From assembly GCF_000243275.1 (NCBI RefSeq), contig NZ_CM001437.1, forward strand, positions 3,526,642-3,590,641: DNA of 64,000 nt, written 5' to 3'. Source of the DNA: Myroides odoratus DSM 2801. GTDB lineage: Bacteria; Bacteroidota; Bacteroidia; Flavobacteriales; Flavobacteriaceae. The position numbers and the translations under genes were made by a program. The notes under the pieces were generated by a model that was not told the origin of the DNA, ran no database searches, and was given only the letters and a program-made list of their open reading frames with translations. Positions 23,978 through 33,053 of this stretch are shown here, piece after piece. Position 1 is the first letter of the stretch; each line of letters opens with the position of its first letter.

Positions 23978-24436
23978 ATGAAAAAGGCAATACAGGATTT
24001 ATATCCAGAAAACTTAGCCCATTGTTATGGATGCGGAAAATTAAACCCAGCGGGACATCAATTGAAAACGTATGTAGAGGGAGAGAATGAAACAATCGCT
24101 CATTTTACACCGCAACCTCAATTTACGGCCTTGCCTGAAAGTGTATATGGTGGTTTGATTGCTTCCTTGCTGGATTGCCACGGGACAGGATCAGCCGCCG
24201 CTTTTATTTGTTTAGCAGAAAATCAACCGTTGGAAGAACCCATTCCGGTGCGTTGTGTGACGGCCTCACTCAAGGTGGATTTTAAAGCCATGACGCCTAT
24301 GGGAGTTCCCTTGGTTTTGAGAGGAAAATTGAGAAGTATCGAAGGAAGAAAGGTATGGGTAGACATGACATTGACTGCCAATGGTACGCTTTGTGCTACA
24401 GGCGAAATTTTAGCCATTCGATTAAAAGAAGAATAA
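23978..24436 (+). CDS. PaaI-family hotdog thioesterase, 152 aa
   Basis: Single hotdog domain: the N-terminal CYGCGKLNPAGHQLK is typical of the PaaI/YiiD-like subgroup. The catalytic-helix region has VYGGLIASLLDCHGTGSA with the Asp/His-Gly pattern after a Tyr-Gly-Gly, followed by strands ASLKVDFKAMTPMGVPL and GTLCATGEILAIRL. These enzymes hydrolyse acyl-CoA thioesters; the substrate is not predictable. It ends 5 bases before a terminator. Confidence 0.85.
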   Translation: MKKAIQDLYPENLAHCYGCGKLNPAGHQLKTYVEGENETIAHFTPQPQFTALPESVYGGLIASLLDCHGTGSAAAFICLAENQPLEEPIPVRCVTASLKVDFKAMTPMGVPLVLRGKLRSIEGRKVWVDMTLTANGTLCATGEILAIRLKEE

Positions 24437-24441
24437 AATAG

Positions 24442-24473
24442 AAAGCGAGCTACCGGTTAGGATAGCTCGCTTT
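24442..24473. terminator. Bidirectional intrinsic terminator
   Basis: Perfect 11-bp stem AAAGCGAGCTA (24442-24452) with TAGCTCGCTTT (24463-24473). It separates the convergent thioesterase and glycosyltransferase genes. Confidence 0.85.
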
Positions 24474-24494
24474 TTCAACTATGGATATCTACTA

Positions 24495-25934
24495 CTATTT
24501 AGTAGGAAGTGTTCGGGTTAACCAACCTCTTCGATTGGCCGTAGCAATGGCATAAGGCGTAATCCAGAAGAGTGTAAAGGTGTAAAAAATACTATATGTA
24601 TAAGCCCAAAATGAATCTTTTAGGTTGTATTTTTTCGCGTAAAAAAGTACTTGAATAGACGAGAAGATTAAAATCCCTGCCAAAGCACTACTGATAAACA
24701 TGATCGGATAGCTAAGGATTAGATACAACATCAAGAGCATCATAGGATAAGCTAAAATGACTTTCAACCATTGATTCAAGAGTAAAATACGAGGTCCAAC
24801 AGTAGAGCCTGCTCTAAACTTTTTGAAGGCAAATTTACTCATCATGATATTTTCCCTCACATTACTGCGTTCCCAACGGATGAACATCTTGTATAACCCT
24901 TTGAAACTATTAGGGGTGTCAGTCAAGACATAAGCATTCTTTTGAAATAACACGTGGTATCCTTGTTTTAGAATCATATTCGTCATGGCACGATCTTCTC
25001 CAATATCGGAAGGATTTCCCATAAACGTTTGGTTAATCCATTGTTCTAAACAATTCATAACTGCTTCTCTTCGGTAAGCTGCTAGCGCTCCAGGTGTACA
25101 TAAGACACTGTTTAACGCACTTTGAGCCGATCGAATAAATTCAAAACTAAAGACAAAACTTACATTCAACATTTTGGGAATAATTCCATCTTCTGTATTT
25201 AGAACCAATACGTTACCTCCAACAGCTCCACATAGTTCATTATGGGCAAATGGACTCACTAATTGTCTCAACGTATCTTGTCTTACAATCGAATCACTAT
25301 CAACCGTTACAAATACTTCGCCTTGCCCCAATTTAAATCCGCGATATAAGGCATGTCTTTTCCCCATATTACGCGGTTGTTGATAAATTTCAACACGAGA
25401 TCCTAAGACGGCTTTTGCTTTTTGCATCCAAACCCAGGTGTCATCTTTACTACCATCGTCAAAAGAAATAATCTCTAGTTTCTCTGCAGGATAGTCACTC
25501 TGAGCCAAGCTCAATAAGGTATCGTACACCAAACGCCCTTCATTATAGGCCGGAACAAGCACTGTACAAGTTGGTAATTCACTATCTCCAACGGGTGCAA
25601 CTGGTTTATATCTGAAATATTGATAAAATATATAGCATAAGAACAGTACCTGTACAGCCAAAAGTGCCATACTAAGTCCAAAGAATAGCTGTCCTCCCCA
25701 ACCTTCTAATTGCTTTAATTGCATGCGTTCAAAGTAGGGGTGAAAGTGATAAAGGATAACGACACTACTGAATAATAGGACAAAAGTTAGCGCTAACACC
25801 AAATAATCCGTTAGACTAAAGCGTTTCTGCTTATTCGAGTTTTGCGAAGTATCAAGAGATGAATACGCAAGCTGGGGGACTTTGTTTGTTTTCATATGTG
25901 TTTCAATTAGTGGAATAGATTGTGTCTTGGTCAT
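24495..25934 (-). CDS. Membrane glycosyltransferase, family 2, about 479 aa
   Basis: Processive-type GT2 membrane enzyme related to hyaluronan/chitin/cellulose-synthase-like transferases. Two N-terminal transmembrane helices precede the catalytic domain: CTVLVPAYNEGRLVYDTL, a DDGSKDDT loop, VTVDSDS (DxD), the acceptor-site GED in PSDIGEDRAM, and IRWERSN in place of the Q/RxxRW motif. At least three more transmembrane helices follow. It likely makes or exports a beta-linked polysaccharide. The longest frame opens with TTG at 25958; ATG at 25934 is used here, and ATG at 25895 (MKTNKVPQ) is also possible. It stands alone between a terminator and a 400-base gap. Confidence 0.88.
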   Translation of the reverse strand: MTKTQSIPLIETHMKTNKVPQLAYSSLDTSQNSNKQKRFSLTDYLVLALTFVLLFSSVVILYHFHPYFERMQLKQLEGWGGQLFFGLSMALLAVQVLFLCYIFYQYFRYKPVAPVGDSELPTCTVLVPAYNEGRLVYDTLLSLAQSDYPAEKLEIISFDDGSKDDTWVWMQKAKAVLGSRVEIYQQPRNMGKRHALYRGFKLGQGEVFVTVDSDSIVRQDTLRQLVSPFAHNELCGAVGGNVLVLNTEDGIIPKMLNVSFVFSFEFIRSAQSALNSVLCTPGALAAYRREAVMNCLEQWINQTFMGNPSDIGEDRAMTNMILKQGYHVLFQKNAYVLTDTPNSFKGLYKMFIRWERSNVRENIMMSKFAFKKFRAGSTVGPRILLLNQWLKVILAYPMMLLMLYLILSYPIMFISSALAGILIFSSIQVLFYAKKYNLKDSFWAYTYSIFYTFTLFWITPYAIATANRRGWLTRTLPTK

Positions 25935-26302
25935 CCTCCAGATTGGAGTAAAAAACAAGAAACCTGAGGAGATATGAATCTCTTGCGTTATCTAGTGCAA
26001 GATGCGTGCCATTCGATTTTACTAGGGTTTTAAGGCGTTTTTGAACGAATCACTTCCCCATATTGTTGAATTGGACAACACATTGTTTAGATTGAGTCCA
26101 AAAAAAGAGAAACCAAATGTTGAAATAAATACTGTTTTACGACGATAGATAGTCAAGTGAAAAGTGCATAAAATGAGAATTTGATGGTTGCTGCTTCAAG
26201 TAGAGGAAGCAAGACAGAGGTATTAATTATTGATTTGCAGGCATGCTGTTATCGTTTGCTTACGAGATTGAAATTTTACCGCTTAGTCGTGTAAAAATCT
26301 GT
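25935..26302. other. Gene-free intergenic region
   Basis: Divergent promoter region between the glycosyltransferase (-) and galE (+). No gene, RNA or repeat recognised. Confidence 0.4.
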
Positions 26303-26310
26303 TATCTTTG
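26303..26310 (+). promoter_or_regulatory. Candidate -7 box for galE
   Basis: TATCTTTG, a perfect TAnnTTTG, 26 bases before the galE ATG. The -33 TTG at the standard distance is missing. Confidence 0.45.
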
Positions 26311-26335
26311 AAAGATAACTTTTATAATAAATAGA

Positions 26336-27352
26336 ATGAAAATACTAGTAACAGGTGGGCTAGGATTTATAGGATCTCATACCGTTGTAGCTTTACAGCA
26401 AAAAGGCTATGAGGTAGTCATTATTGATGATTTATCCAATGCAGCTGTAGAAGTTGTAGATGGAATTAAAAATATCACAGGACATGCACCGCTATTCGAA
26501 AAAATAGATTTGCGTGATAAATCAAGTGTTTTTCAATTTTTTGATACGCATCAAGATATTGAGGGAGTCATTCACTTTGCTGCTTCGAAAGCGGTTGGAG
26601 AGAGCATGAAAGAGCCTTTAGCGTATTATGAAAATAATTTCTTCTCCTTAATTAATGTGCTATCGGCCATGAAACAGAAAGGGTTGGATAAAATAATATT
26701 TAGCTCTTCTTGTACTGTCTATGGACAGGGGGAGGTGATGCCGATTACAGAAGAAGAATCGATTAAAACGGCACTTTCTCCTTATGGAAATACCAAACAA
26801 GTAGGAGAGGAGATTATCGTAGATTTAGCTAAAGTTTATCCTTTACAAGCAGTTTTATTGCGTTATTTCAATCCCATTGGAGCACACGAATCGGGATTCA
26901 TCGGTGAATCTCCAGTAGGTGTACCGTATAATCTGATTCCTTATATTACACAGACAGCAGTGGGGATTCGTCCTTATTTATCTATTTATGGAGACGATTA
27001 TGATACTGCTGATGGAACTTGTGTGCGTGACTATATTCATGTAGTCGATTTAGCAGATGCTCATGTACGTGCTATGGAATATTTATTGAAAAAGGAAAAT
27101 ACAGCACAAGTAGAAGCGTTTAATGTAGGAAATGGTCAGGGATATTCTGTCCTCGAATTGGTACATTCATTTGAACGCGTAAGTGGAATCAAAATTAATT
27201 ATAAGATTGTAGAGCGCCGTCCTGGCGATATAGATAAAGCATGGGCAAATACAGATAAAATTGAGCGTGTATTAGGTTGGAAACCGACAAAAAACTTAGA
27301 TGATATGTTAGCCAGTGCTTGGAACTGGGAACGAAAATCAAGAAATTACTAA
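26336..27352 (+). CDS. galE: UDP-glucose 4-epimerase, 338 aa
   Basis: Extended short-chain dehydrogenase. The NAD-binding GGLGFIGSHTV is at the N-terminus, with acidic DDLSNA after strand 2, FAASKAVGES, the catalytic Ser-Ser-Cys-Thr segment IIFSSSCTVYG, and Tyr-x3-Lys as YGNTKQ. RYFNPIGAHESG and a C-terminal GWKPTKNLDD complete the family pattern. It interconverts UDP-glucose and UDP-galactose for surface sugars. It is followed 21 bases later by a DUF4199 gene, probably in the same transcript. Confidence 0.97.
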   Translation: MKILVTGGLGFIGSHTVVALQQKGYEVVIIDDLSNAAVEVVDGIKNITGHAPLFEKIDLRDKSSVFQFFDTHQDIEGVIHFAASKAVGESMKEPLAYYENNFFSLINVLSAMKQKGLDKIIFSSSCTVYGQGEVMPITEEESIKTALSPYGNTKQVGEEIIVDLAKVYPLQAVLLRYFNPIGAHESGFIGESPVGVPYNLIPYITQTAVGIRPYLSIYGDDYDTADGTCVRDYIHVVDLADAHVRAMEYLLKKENTAQVEAFNVGNGQGYSVLELVHSFERVSGIKINYKIVERRPGDIDKAWANTDKIERVLGWKPTKNLDDMLASAWNWERKSRNY

Positions 27353-27373
27353 ACTTAAATTGACCGTATACCA

Positions 27374-27865
27374 ATGAAAAATATTAGTATCGAACTAAAA
27401 TGGGGGGTTATTTTTTCTATTGTGGGATTACTGTGGATGGTCCTTGAAAAAGTAGGTGGATTACACGACCAATATATTGATTATCATTTATACCTAACAA
27501 ATTTATTTGCTATTCCTGCTATTGTAGTTATGGTACTTGCCTTAAAGGATAAGAAAAAAAACTTCTATGATGGAGATATGAATTACGGAGAAGGAATGCT
27601 ATCTGGGGTAGTGCTTTCTTTAATTATTGCGATATTAAGTCCTTTGACACAGTGGATTACAAGCTATATCATTACACCAGGTTTTTTCCCAACTGTTATT
27701 AAGCGGTCAGTTGAATTGGGTTTCTATGCAAATGAAGCGGATGCAGCTAGTTATTTTAACTATGGGAATTATGCCAGACAAGGATTTTTGATGACTTTGA
27801 TGATGGGCGTAATTACAACTGCTATTGTGATGATTTTTATTAAAACAAGAACCCCTAAACGCTAA
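27374..27865 (+). CDS. DUF4199 membrane protein, 163 aa
   Basis: Four predicted transmembrane segments (near residues 10-26, 41-57, 75-95 and 135-155), with the family's start ISIELKWGVIFSIVGLLWM and the central NYGEGMLSGVVLSLIIA. DUF4199 is a common inner-membrane family of Bacteroidetes with unknown role, often near glycosyltransferase or cell-wall genes. Here it is directly behind galE. Confidence 0.88.
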   Translation: MKNISIELKWGVIFSIVGLLWMVLEKVGGLHDQYIDYHLYLTNLFAIPAIVVMVLALKDKKKNFYDGDMNYGEGMLSGVVLSLIIAILSPLTQWITSYIITPGFFPTVIKRSVELGFYANEADAASYFNYGNYARQGFLMTLMMGVITTAIVMIFIKTRTPKR

Positions 27866-27937
27866 CGTAAAATTGAAGCTAAAATAAAAATGAAATTTAG
27901 GTTTTTTAAAAACAAAGTGATATTTAGTTTTAAATAA

Positions 27938-27968
27938 TTGTTAAATTTGTTTTTTTAAAATAAGTTTG
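27938..27968 (+). promoter_or_regulatory. Promoter of phosphoethanolamine-transferase-like gene
   Basis: -33 TTG at 27938-27940, a 20-base spacer, and a perfect -7 box TAAGTTTG at 27961-27968. It implies a leader of about 85 bases before the ATG at 28061. Confidence 0.6.
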
Positions 27969-28060
27969 CAACCGATTTCCCAAAACCAGTAGAGGAGTAT
28001 TTACTTTTTTAGCTATATAAAGTAAAAATCCAATACCTGATAATCGATTTGCACTACCTT

Positions 28061-29626
28061 ATGACATGGACTAAAAAAAGAAAAGAACTGTATCTTTTCA
28101 TCGGCTTATTTTTATTAGTTTTCTTACCTAATATCTTGTACTTTATACGTTATACGATGTTGGAGTTTAGGCTCTTCTTAAACAACGTAGTGTTATTGTG
28201 TATCATTCTCGCTTGTTGGAATATACCTAAAATAGGAAAATATCTAGGAGCCTTGTTGTTGGCGTTATTTGTAGGAAATAATGGCTTAACGATTATGAGC
28301 TTTCTGCTATACAAAGAATCCTTTAATGTAGCCTTGGCCTATAATTTCTTAACGACGAATAAGGCCGAAGCGTTAGAAGCGTTACTGACATTCAAACTAA
28401 CAATTGTATTGATATTCGTATATTATGCCGCACTGTTGTACGGAATGTATCGATTAGCTCAGTATAAGCTAAAAACGAAATATGTACTTCTTTTAGCTGT
28501 GGTTTTGTTGATCTACCCAATCGGATTTAAATCGTATAGCTTTTATCAAAAAGATAAAATACTAACTGGTGAATCCATGGGATGGATGGCAAAATACAAT
28601 ATGTTAACCAATACTCCACTGTATAATATCGCTTCTTTTTATGAAGCCAATCGTTTTATTAAAGAATTGGCAGATATTAAAAAGCAGCACATGGTATATC
28701 CTCCTTTTACAGTTGAAGATACAGATTTAGAGACAATTGTTGTAGTTCTTGGAGAGTCAGCGCGTAAAGATGCATTAGGAATTTATGGTTCCTCACTTGA
28801 AACCACACCTTTATTGAAAAAACGATTAGCTAATGTATTGATTTACGATCAAGCAGTCGCACCAAGTTCGTTTACAAATACGGCATTAACCTTCATGTTG
28901 TCAAAAGGAGTACCTGTGGAAAAGAAGGATTTTAAACTGGAAGCTTTGAATGATAATATTATCGGTCTTGCAAATAGTACAAAGCAATGGGAAACGTATT
29001 GGCTGTCTAATCAAGATGAAATAGGAATCTATGAAAACTTATATAGTATTATAACGAAAGACGCAAAACACAAGCAACACATCAAAGAGAAATCCCATGA
29101 TGAGGTTGTACTGCCGATGCTGGAACAAATACTACAAGATTCAACAAAAAAACGATTGGTGTTTATTCACCTGAAAGGAAGTCACATGAAGGTAAGTGAA
29201 CGATACCCGGAAACCTTTGAGCACTTTAAAGGAGATGATCGTCCACTAATCAATGCTTATTACAATAGTATCCTTTATACCGATTATGTGTTAGATGAAA
29301 TTATTAAAAAGGTAAATCACCAAAAAAGTATGGTACTATATGTCTCGGACCATGGTCAAACACAACGAAAAGATAAATTCGTTCATGGTTTTACGAAAAA
29401 AGGATTGGAAGTACCTTTCGTTATTTGGCATAGTGATTCGGTGAATGAACAATATAAAGTTGTAGGTCGAGATCAAACGCCTATCTCCACGACAAACCTA
29501 TATACAATTATTAGCGATTTAATGGGAGTGAAAGGGTTGGAGCCCAAGGACCCGAATACAAACTTAAAAGTACTTTCTCCCAGCTTCAATATCACTCGAT
29601 ATGAAGAAGTAGAAAGTGATGAATAA
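28061..29626 (+). CDS. Phosphoethanolamine transferase-like sulfatase-family protein, 521 aa
   Basis: EptA/OpgE-type layout. Five N-terminal transmembrane helices end at about residue 165. A periplasmic alkaline-phosphatase-fold domain follows, with the nucleophile motif VVVLGESARKDALGIYG (Thr is replaced by the Ser/Ala context around ESAR), a partner loop PSSFTNTALTFML, VFIHLKGSHMK, and the metal site YVSDHGQTQRKD. These enzymes transfer phosphoethanolamine to lipid A or glycans and can lower polymyxin sensitivity. The nucleophile in EptA is Thr, and the corresponding residue here should be checked by alignment. TTG at 28049 was rejected in favour of ATG 28061. A good promoter lies upstream. 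Confidence 0.82.
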   Translation: MTWTKKRKELYLFIGLFLLVFLPNILYFIRYTMLEFRLFLNNVVLLCIILACWNIPKIGKYLGALLLALFVGNNGLTIMSFLLYKESFNVALAYNFLTTNKAEALEALLTFKLTIVLIFVYYAALLYGMYRLAQYKLKTKYVLLLAVVLLIYPIGFKSYSFYQKDKILTGESMGWMAKYNMLTNTPLYNIASFYEANRFIKELADIKKQHMVYPPFTVEDTDLETIVVVLGESARKDALGIYGSSLETTPLLKKRLANVLIYDQAVAPSSFTNTALTFMLSKGVPVEKKDFKLEALNDNIIGLANSTKQWETYWLSNQDEIGIYENLYSIITKDAKHKQHIKEKSHDEVVLPMLEQILQDSTKKRLVFIHLKGSHMKVSERYPETFEHFKGDDRPLINAYYNSILYTDYVLDEIIKKVNHQKSMVLYVSDHGQTQRKDKFVHGFTKKGLEVPFVIWHSDSVNEQYKVVGRDQTPISTTNLYTIISDLMGVKGLEPKDPNTNLKVLSPSFNITRYEEVESDE

Positions 29627-29746
29627 TTTGTTTTTTTAGGAGAATTTAATGTGAATACTATTCGTGTTTTTATTTTAGAAGCTATTTATTGATTTTTTTT
29701 TCACAAAAGCCAATAAAGTTGTATCTTTAAAAGAAAAGATAAACAT

Positions 29747-30388
29747 ATGAGTAGTATTATTTTAAATCGCATCAAGCAAAATGTGAAACATTGGTATCTT
29801 CCCGTAATTCTAGGAGTCGTATTCATTATTGCTGGAATCTTCATCATGATGACACCAGTTGCATCGTATTTGTCACTAGCCTTATTGTTTAGCTGGCTTT
29901 TCTTCTTTTCGGGAATTGCTGAAATCGCCTTTGCCTTAAGCAATAGAAAGCAATTGGATGGCTGGGGATGGATTCTCTTTTCCGGAATTGTCGATGTAGT
30001 ATTAGGTTTAATTTTATTGAGTAAACCTGCTATTACCTTACAGGTTTTACCAATCTATGTCGGATGTGTTTTATTATTCCGTTCTGTGCGTAGTTTGAGT
30101 ATGGCTGTAGAATTAAATAATTATGGTGTAAAGGGAATTTCCTCTATGGTACTCTTCGGAATATTAGGTTTACTATTTGCTATTTTCATGATGACTAATT
30201 TAGAAGCAGGGGCATTTACCATTGTGTATTGGACAGCCTTCTCTATTATGACCTTAGGTTTATTTAGTATCCTCTATGGTATGAAGCTTAAAAAGTTGAA
30301 GAATAGAGGAGCGAAAATCAGTGATGAACTAACCAAGAAATGGGAAGCTGTTCAAGATGAAATTCGAAAAGCAATGGACAAAGAGTAA
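29747..30388 (+). CDS. HdeD-family (DUF308) membrane protein, 213 aa
   Basis: Six hydrophobic segments arranged as DUF308 repeats: WYLPVILGVVFIIAGIFIMM, LALLFSWLFFFSGIAEIA, GWGWILFSGIVDVVLGLILL, LPIYVGCVLLFRSVRSL, SSMVLFGILGLLFAIFMM, IVYWTAFSIMTLGLFSILYG. A cytoplasmic charged tail follows (KKWEAVQDEIRKAMDKE). HdeD proteins are linked to acid tolerance in enterobacteria; the role here is inferred only by family. A strong terminator follows. Confidence 0.9.
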   Translation: MSSIILNRIKQNVKHWYLPVILGVVFIIAGIFIMMTPVASYLSLALLFSWLFFFSGIAEIAFALSNRKQLDGWGWILFSGIVDVVLGLILLSKPAITLQVLPIYVGCVLLFRSVRSLSMAVELNNYGVKGISSMVLFGILGLLFAIFMMTNLEAGAFTIVYWTAFSIMTLGLFSILYGMKLKKLKNRGAKISDELTKKWEAVQDEIRKAMDKE

Positions 30389-30401
30389 CATGATAAAAAA
30401 T

Positions 30402-30440
30402 AAAAAAGAGGATCTAGTATAAGAATAGATCCTCTTTTTT
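30402..30440. terminator. Bidirectional intrinsic terminator
   Basis: Perfect 15-bp stem, 30402-30416 with 30426-30440 (core GAGGATCTA), and a T-run. It is shared by hdeD (+) and the TetR gene (-), whose stop codon overlaps the stem end. Confidence 0.88.
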
Positions 30441-31141
30441 TATTTTACTTTGTCGTAGGCATCAAAAATTAATTCCTGAATGATGTCTGAGATGCGTTGT
30501 TTACCGTCCTCTGTATTGATATCAATTCCACAGAATTTACTACCGTTATTTTTAGCGTGTAAAGTCAAATAGTAAATACCACTGATGACGATAGCAAATC
30601 GAGCGCGAACATCTACATCTGAATGCTCGAAATAGGGGATTGTTTTTGAAAACAATTCCTCGCCGATCTCTTCTCGTTTATCTGCTATTTTACGCAAAAT
30701 TTCGTTGCTTTCTCCTACCTCCCAATGTATAATGCGCTGAAGCGCTCGATTGGTCAATAAGGTCTCAAATTGATTTTGAAGGAGCTGATTGATGTGATCT
30801 TGCGTCAACTTATCAGGGTCTTGCAATAAGTCATCAATACCAGATTTTGCCGTGCTTTTAAAGAAGTCTTTGTCTTTCTGATTGATGTACTCTTCTACTA
30901 AGTTGTCAATCCCTCCAAAGTAGGTCCATACTAATTTTTTATCCACACCAGCAGCTTTAGCAATATTCGGCGCAGTAAGTCCTGTATAACCCTTTTTTTG
31001 TAATACTTTTCCTACCGCCGCAATCATTTTGTTCATGGTGCGTGCTTTATCGCGTATAGGTCCAGAAGATACTTTTCTGACTTTGACCGGTTCAGCGGCT
31101 TGATCCGTGTCTTGTATTGTTGTTTTTTTGTTCTTCTTCAT
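30440..31141 (-). CDS. TetR/AcrR-family regulator, about 233 aa
   Basis: An N-terminal TetR HTH (VLQKKGYTGLTAPNIAKAAG then VDKKLVWTYFGGIDNLVEEY) follows a basic, disordered lead (MKKNKKTTIQDTDQAAEPVK). The C-terminal ligand-binding domain is all-helical. ATG at 31141 is chosen; the longer frame starting at TTG 31228 would add 29 residues without similarity to TetR proteins. No target is obvious: the neighbours are hdeD (convergent) and a small membrane protein gene (divergent, from 31404), the latter being a possible target. Confidence 0.85.
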   Translation of the reverse strand: MKKNKKTTIQDTDQAAEPVKVRKVSSGPIRDKARTMNKMIAAVGKVLQKKGYTGLTAPNIAKAAGVDKKLVWTYFGGIDNLVEEYINQKDKDFFKSTAKSGIDDLLQDPDKLTQDHINQLLQNQFETLLTNRALQRIIHWEVGESNEILRKIADKREEIGEELFSKTIPYFEHSDVDVRARFAIVISGIYYLTLHAKNNGSKFCGIDINTEDGKQRISDIIQELIFDAYDKVK

Positions 31142-31403
31142 GTCCAATAAATTAAGGGGAGAATCAACCAAGGTCAATTCTTGAATGCTATAATCGTTTT
31201 GAAGTTTGTTTATGGTTTTGTTTGTCAAATGTAAAAAAAATAATTCAAATGCATTTTTACGTTTATTTTTGTAGTAAACTTGAATATACAGTAAAAATAG
31301 TCGTCAATAACACCTGAGCTTTTGTATTTCTTTCATTCAATTTGTGTACCCCTTTGCTACTTTCATAGGCTTTGTAATTAAAATGTTAAATTACAGATAA
31401 AAA

Positions 31404-31844
31404 ATGAATTTTAGTATACTATTTGATTCTAAATTAAAGAATCAAATAAAAAATAAAATGAAAGTTAGAATAGGGAGCATAATACTAGGATTAAGTATAC
31501 TAGCCTTAGTTATCCTTGGTGTAAAATCCATGAAGAGAGAGGTAGCCAAAGCAGTTTTTTTTGTGGGTAAGTATTCCGGAGTTGTACTATTTGAAAATGA
31601 AGATGCTGTCATCCAATGCCATAAAGGATTCATTCGAGTGGTTAAGATTGGAAATAAAGCAAGTTTTTTCTTTGCCCATAATATTCCAACATTAGCAGAT
31701 ATACCGTTAACGCAAGTAGACGGAGCTGCAATGATGACTATCGATGCAGAAGAAACAAATTACATCCGATTGGATCGCCATAAGTTAGAGATACTATTCT
31801 CAGTCGAAACTAAAAATTATACGGTGTATGCAATGCGAGAGTGA
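31404..31844 (+). CDS. Small membrane-anchored hypothetical protein, 146 aa
   Basis: ATG at 31404, with an alternative in-frame ATG at 31458 (MKVRIGSI) just before the single transmembrane helix (IILGLSILALVILGV). The rest is a small beta-rich domain (KYSGVVLFENEDAVIQC, IRVVKIGNKASFFFAH). No known family. Divergent from the TetR gene with about 260 bases between. Confidence 0.6.
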   Translation: MNFSILFDSKLKNQIKNKMKVRIGSIILGLSILALVILGVKSMKREVAKAVFFVGKYSGVVLFENEDAVIQCHKGFIRVVKIGNKASFFFAHNIPTLADIPLTQVDGAAMMTIDAEETNYIRLDRHKLEILFSVETKNYTVYAMRE

Positions 31845-31883
31845 AATAGTGGGGACTTATTGCTCTTCCTTTAATTTGCTTGA

Positions 31884-32372
31884 TTAAGCAATAAAAGTGT
31901 GATTGTTCATGGAGATCGCCTTGACTTTTGGAGTCAAATCTAATACGTTGCGCTGTCTAATTTTAGGCACAGGCGTAATGAGCTGTTGGTGTCGACCTTC
32001 GATGAGTTGCTTGTGCGTTATTTTTTTGAGCATTTGCACCTCTTGATTTTCCTTTTTTAATTCAATCAATAAGTATTTTACCGTAGGCAGATCACTATTG
32101 TTTAACGTCTTTTCACCCTTTAAAAATCCTTGTCCTTGGAAAAATATATCAGAGATGGAACCGTCAGATGCATCTAAGTGATGTTCGTTTTTCTTGAGTA
32201 ATTTAGAAAGCTGATTACTGTACAACGAACTTAAATGAGTCGCTTCATCTCGAGTAAGAAACAAAGGAATAAGTTCTAAATTTTCGCCAATAATCGCATA
32301 CACCTGTAGCACAATTGGCTCATTGAAATCCAAGAAAAGTTGGATTTGAGTGGTTAATTCAGTCGTTTTCAT
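31884..32372 (-). CDS. Hypothetical cytoplasmic protein, 162 aa
   Basis: Soluble protein without motifs. Residues 1-55 are beta-like (IVLQVYAIIGENLELIPLFL), then a helix with LYSNQLSKLLKKNEHH, a lysine/glutamate-rich segment (LLIELKKENQEVQMLKKI) and a basic tail (PKIRQRNVLDLTPKVKA). Convergent with the preceding plus-strand gene with only 39 bases between and no strong terminator. Function unknown. Confidence 0.6.
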   Translation of the reverse strand: MKTTELTTQIQLFLDFNEPIVLQVYAIIGENLELIPLFLTRDEATHLSSLYSNQLSKLLKKNEHHLDASDGSISDIFFQGQGFLKGEKTLNNSDLPTVKYLLIELKKENQEVQMLKKITHKQLIEGRHQQLITPVPKIRQRNVLDLTPKVKAISMNNHTFIA

Positions 32373-32885
32373 TGCAGATTTTTTTTTGGTTTTGTACTTA
32401 AATATACGCTTTTTTTTAATGCATTCCTCAGAATTTGAAACGGAGGAGTGGGGTAAATAGGGGGGTATAGCAGATAAAATAGAATAGAATGCCTTGTTAG
32501 GTCTTTATTTACCGCAAAAAAATAAAATGGAAAGGGGAGTTATTATTTTTTGTCTGTTTTTTAATTTTTAACTAAAATGAACGGATTTTAGGTTGGGCAG
32601 AAAGATTTTTTTTTAATTTTTATATTGGTGTAAGTTCTTGTTTTTAAGCTTTTTAAATTTGTTGTTATTTGCTGTTTTACGCAATTCGTAAAGCACTTTT
32701 CTTTAATTTGTTGAATGTTAGTTAAATATTTGTAAAAGAAATGTAAAAGAGTATTTTATTTATATAAAATACGAGACGTAATACTGAATTCAAAAACACT
32801 AAATTTAGATAGGCAATAAATCTGCATTGAAATAAATTCAGGTCCCCATTTTGATTGTTGTATTATTATATTTGTGTTTGATAGT
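32373..32885 (+). other. Gene-free stretch ending at an orphan terminator
   Basis: About 510 AT-rich bases with many T-runs and no credible open frame on either strand, ending at a strong plus-strand terminator (32886-32917). A small untranslated RNA transcribed rightward is possible, but no promoter with both elements was found. Confidence 0.35.
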
Positions 32886-32917
32886 AAGCCTATGTTTATT
32901 ACATAGGCTTTTTTTGA
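32886..32917 (+). terminator. Orphan intrinsic terminator
   Basis: Stem AAGCCTATGT (32886-32895) with ACATAGGCTT (32901-32910), 5-base loop and T7 tail. No plus-strand gene lies upstream within 1 kb, so it may end an unannotated small RNA. Confidence 0.7.
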
Positions 32918-33026
32918 GTTGCTTCAATTTAGTCCATCCCTTAAAGGATGGTAAATCTACCTGAAAGCAAGGAATAGTAACCCCTAGATCAACTAATATT
33001 TATAATATATAAGCAATATCCTCTGT

Positions 33027-33034
33027 TATATTTG
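33027..33034 (+). promoter_or_regulatory. Candidate -7 box for TPR-AraC regulator
   Basis: TATATTTG, perfect TAnnTTTG, 19 bases before the ATG at 33054. No clear -33 element. Confidence 0.4.
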
Positions 33035-33053
33035 CTTTAAAATAGCAATTTTA

